This document shows positions 62,105 through 64,000 of a DNA stretch of 64,000 nt, piece by piece. A program made the position numbers and the translations under genes. Position 1 is the stretch's first letter, and the number at the start of each line of letters is the position of its first letter. Below the pieces are notes generated by a model. The model was not told the DNA's origin. It searched no databases and worked only from the letters and a program-made list of their open reading frames with translations. This DNA comes from Microglena sp. YARC (lineage: Eukaryota; Chlorophyta; Chlorophyceae; Chlamydomonadales; Chlamydomonadaceae). The stretch lies in contig CM039465.1 in NCBI GenBank assembly GCA_022414725.1, positions 39,520,435-39,584,434 of the forward strand. Reading direction: 5' to 3'.

Positions 62105-64000
62105 ATAAACACACTTCACCACCACCACCACCACCATCACACAAACATTATAAAATGCACTTCACCACCCACACCTCCACCATCACAAGAACATCATAAA
62201 ATGCACTTCACCACCCACACCTCCACCATCACAAGAACATCATAAAATGAACTTCACCACCCACACCTCCACCATCACAAGAACATCATAAATGCACTTC
62301 ACCACCCGCCACACCATCCACCATCACAACAAGAACATCATAAAATGCACTTCACCGCCCACACCTCCACCATCACAAGAACATCATAAAATGCACTTCA
62401 CCACCACACCTCCACCACCACAAGAACATCATGAATGCACTTCGCCACCCACACCTCCACCATCACAAGAACATCATAAAATGCACTTCACCACCCACAC
62501 CTCCGCCATCACAAGAACATCATAAAATGCACTTCACCGCCCACACATCCACCATCACACACCATCACACTTCACCTACAAGAACATCATAAAATGCACT
62601 TCACCGCCCACACCTCACATCACAAGAACATCATAAAATGCACTTCACCACCACACCTCCACCATCACAAGAACATCATAAAATGCACTTCACCGCCCAC
62701 ACCTCCACCATCACAAGAACATCATAAAATGCACTTCACCACCCACACCTCCACCATCACAAGAACATCATAAAATGCACTTCACCACCCACACCTCCAC
62801 CATCACAAGAACATCATAAAATGCACTTCACCGCCACACCTCCACCATCACAAGAACATCATAAAGCACTTCACGCCCATCACCGCACTTCACCGCCACA
62901 CCTCCACCATCACAAGAACATCATAAAATGCACTTCACCACCACACCTCCACCATCACCAAGAACATCATAAAATGCACTTCACCACCCCACACCTCCAC
63001 CATCACAAAGAACATCATAAAATGCACTTCACGCCACACCTCCACCATCACAAGAACATCATAAAATGCACTTCACCGCCACCCACCACCTCCACCATCA
63101 CAAGAACATCATAAATGCACTTCACCGCCACACCTCCACCATCACAAGAAACATCATAAAATGCACTTCACCCACACACACCTCCACCATCACAAGAACA
63201 TCATAAAATGCACTTCACCGCCCACACCTCCACCATCACAAGAACATCATAAATGCACTTCACCGCCCACACCTCCACCATCACAAGAACATCATAAATG
63301 CACTTCACCGCCCACCTCCACCATCACAAGAACATCATAAAATGCACTTCACCGCCCACCACCCACCATCCACCATCACAAGAACATCATAAAATGCACT
63401 TCACCGCCCACACCTCCACCATCACAAGAACATCATAAAATGCACTTCACCGCCCACACCTCCACCATCACAAGAACATCATAAAATGCACTTCACCACC
63501 ACCACACCTCCACCATCACAAGAACATCATAAAAATGCACTTCACCACCACACCTCCACCATCACAAGAACATCATAAAAATGCACTTCACCACACACCT
63601 CCACCATCACACAAGAACATCATAAAATGCACTTCACCGCCACACCTCCACCATCACAAGAACATCATAAATGCACTTCACCGCCACACCTCCACCATCA
63701 CAAGAACATCATAAAATGCACTTCACCGCCCACACCTCCACCATCACAAGAACATCATAAATGCACTTCACCACCCACACCTCCACCATCACAAGAACAT
63801 CATAAAATGCACTTCACCGCCACACCTCCACACCTCCACCATTCACAAGAACATCATAAAATGCACTTCACCGCCCACACCTCCACCATCACAAGAACAT
63901 CATAAAATGCACTTCCCACCACACCTCCACCATCACAAGAACATCATAAAATGCACTTCACCGCCACACACCTCCACCATCACAAGAACATCATAAAATG
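62105..64000. repeat. 46-bp satellite, about 40 copies, continuing past the window end
   Basis: Unit CACTTCACCGCCCACACCTC plus CACCATCACAAGAACATCATAAAATG, 46 bp, with frequent one-base indels and A/G exchange in CACCACC versus CACCGCC. It fills the intron after exon 19 as far as the sequence goes. Confidence 0.97.

Overview
The window reads as nuclear DNA of a green alga, most likely a flagellated chlorophyte close to the Chlamydomonadales. Three spliced plus-strand genes support this: a plastid-targeted ribosomal protein bL12 with a transit peptide (14692-17891), the ciliary coiled-coil protein CFAP58 (19241-22540), and a soluble starch synthase of the SS3 class (26296 to beyond 61402). All inferred introns are GT-AG, and TGTAA, the polyadenylation signal usual in these algae, follows bL12. 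The species cannot be named from the sequence alone.

Layout. 1-3208: shuffled short palindromic repeats that look more like the intergenic DNA of some green algal organelle genomes than like the rest of the window. 3209-12090: a higher-order satellite with alternating monomers of about 1.45 and 1.37 kb. 12.1-14.7 kb: gene-free DNA with a foldback element. 14.7-22.5 kb: bL12 and CFAP58, compact and nearly repeat-free in their coding parts. 22.5-25.8 kb: gene-free and microsatellite-rich, with no SS3 first exon that I can recognise. 26.3-61.4 kb: nineteen recognisable SS3 exons holding a coiled-coil N-terminal part, three CBM53 starch-binding modules and most of the GT5 catalytic domain up to the EPCGLTQ motif. 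62.1-64.0 kb: a 46-bp satellite in the next SS3 intron. The C-terminal exons lie outside.

The most striking feature is how the SS3 introns are built. Almost every exon is accompanied by tandem partial copies of its own splice junction ('echoes'): acceptor plus the exon start upstream, or exon end plus donor downstream. In acceptor arrays the complete exon is the last copy, and in donor arrays it is normally the first, which is what is expected if only junction-spanning duplications that leave the mRNA unchanged are tolerated. The repeated units also expose mobile-element insertions cleanly: a tRNA-derived SINE with an 11-bp target duplication, a hAT-like MITE with an 8-bp target duplication, a retroelement with a TGTAA-repeat tail, and two dispersed families associated with tetranucleotide repeats.

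Functionally the genes are independent: plastid translation, motility, and starch synthesis in the plastid. Many near-identical repeat copies differ by single-base indels in homopolymers, so residual long-read error is possible and matters for the one exon (SS3 exon 10) whose reading frame does not join cleanly.
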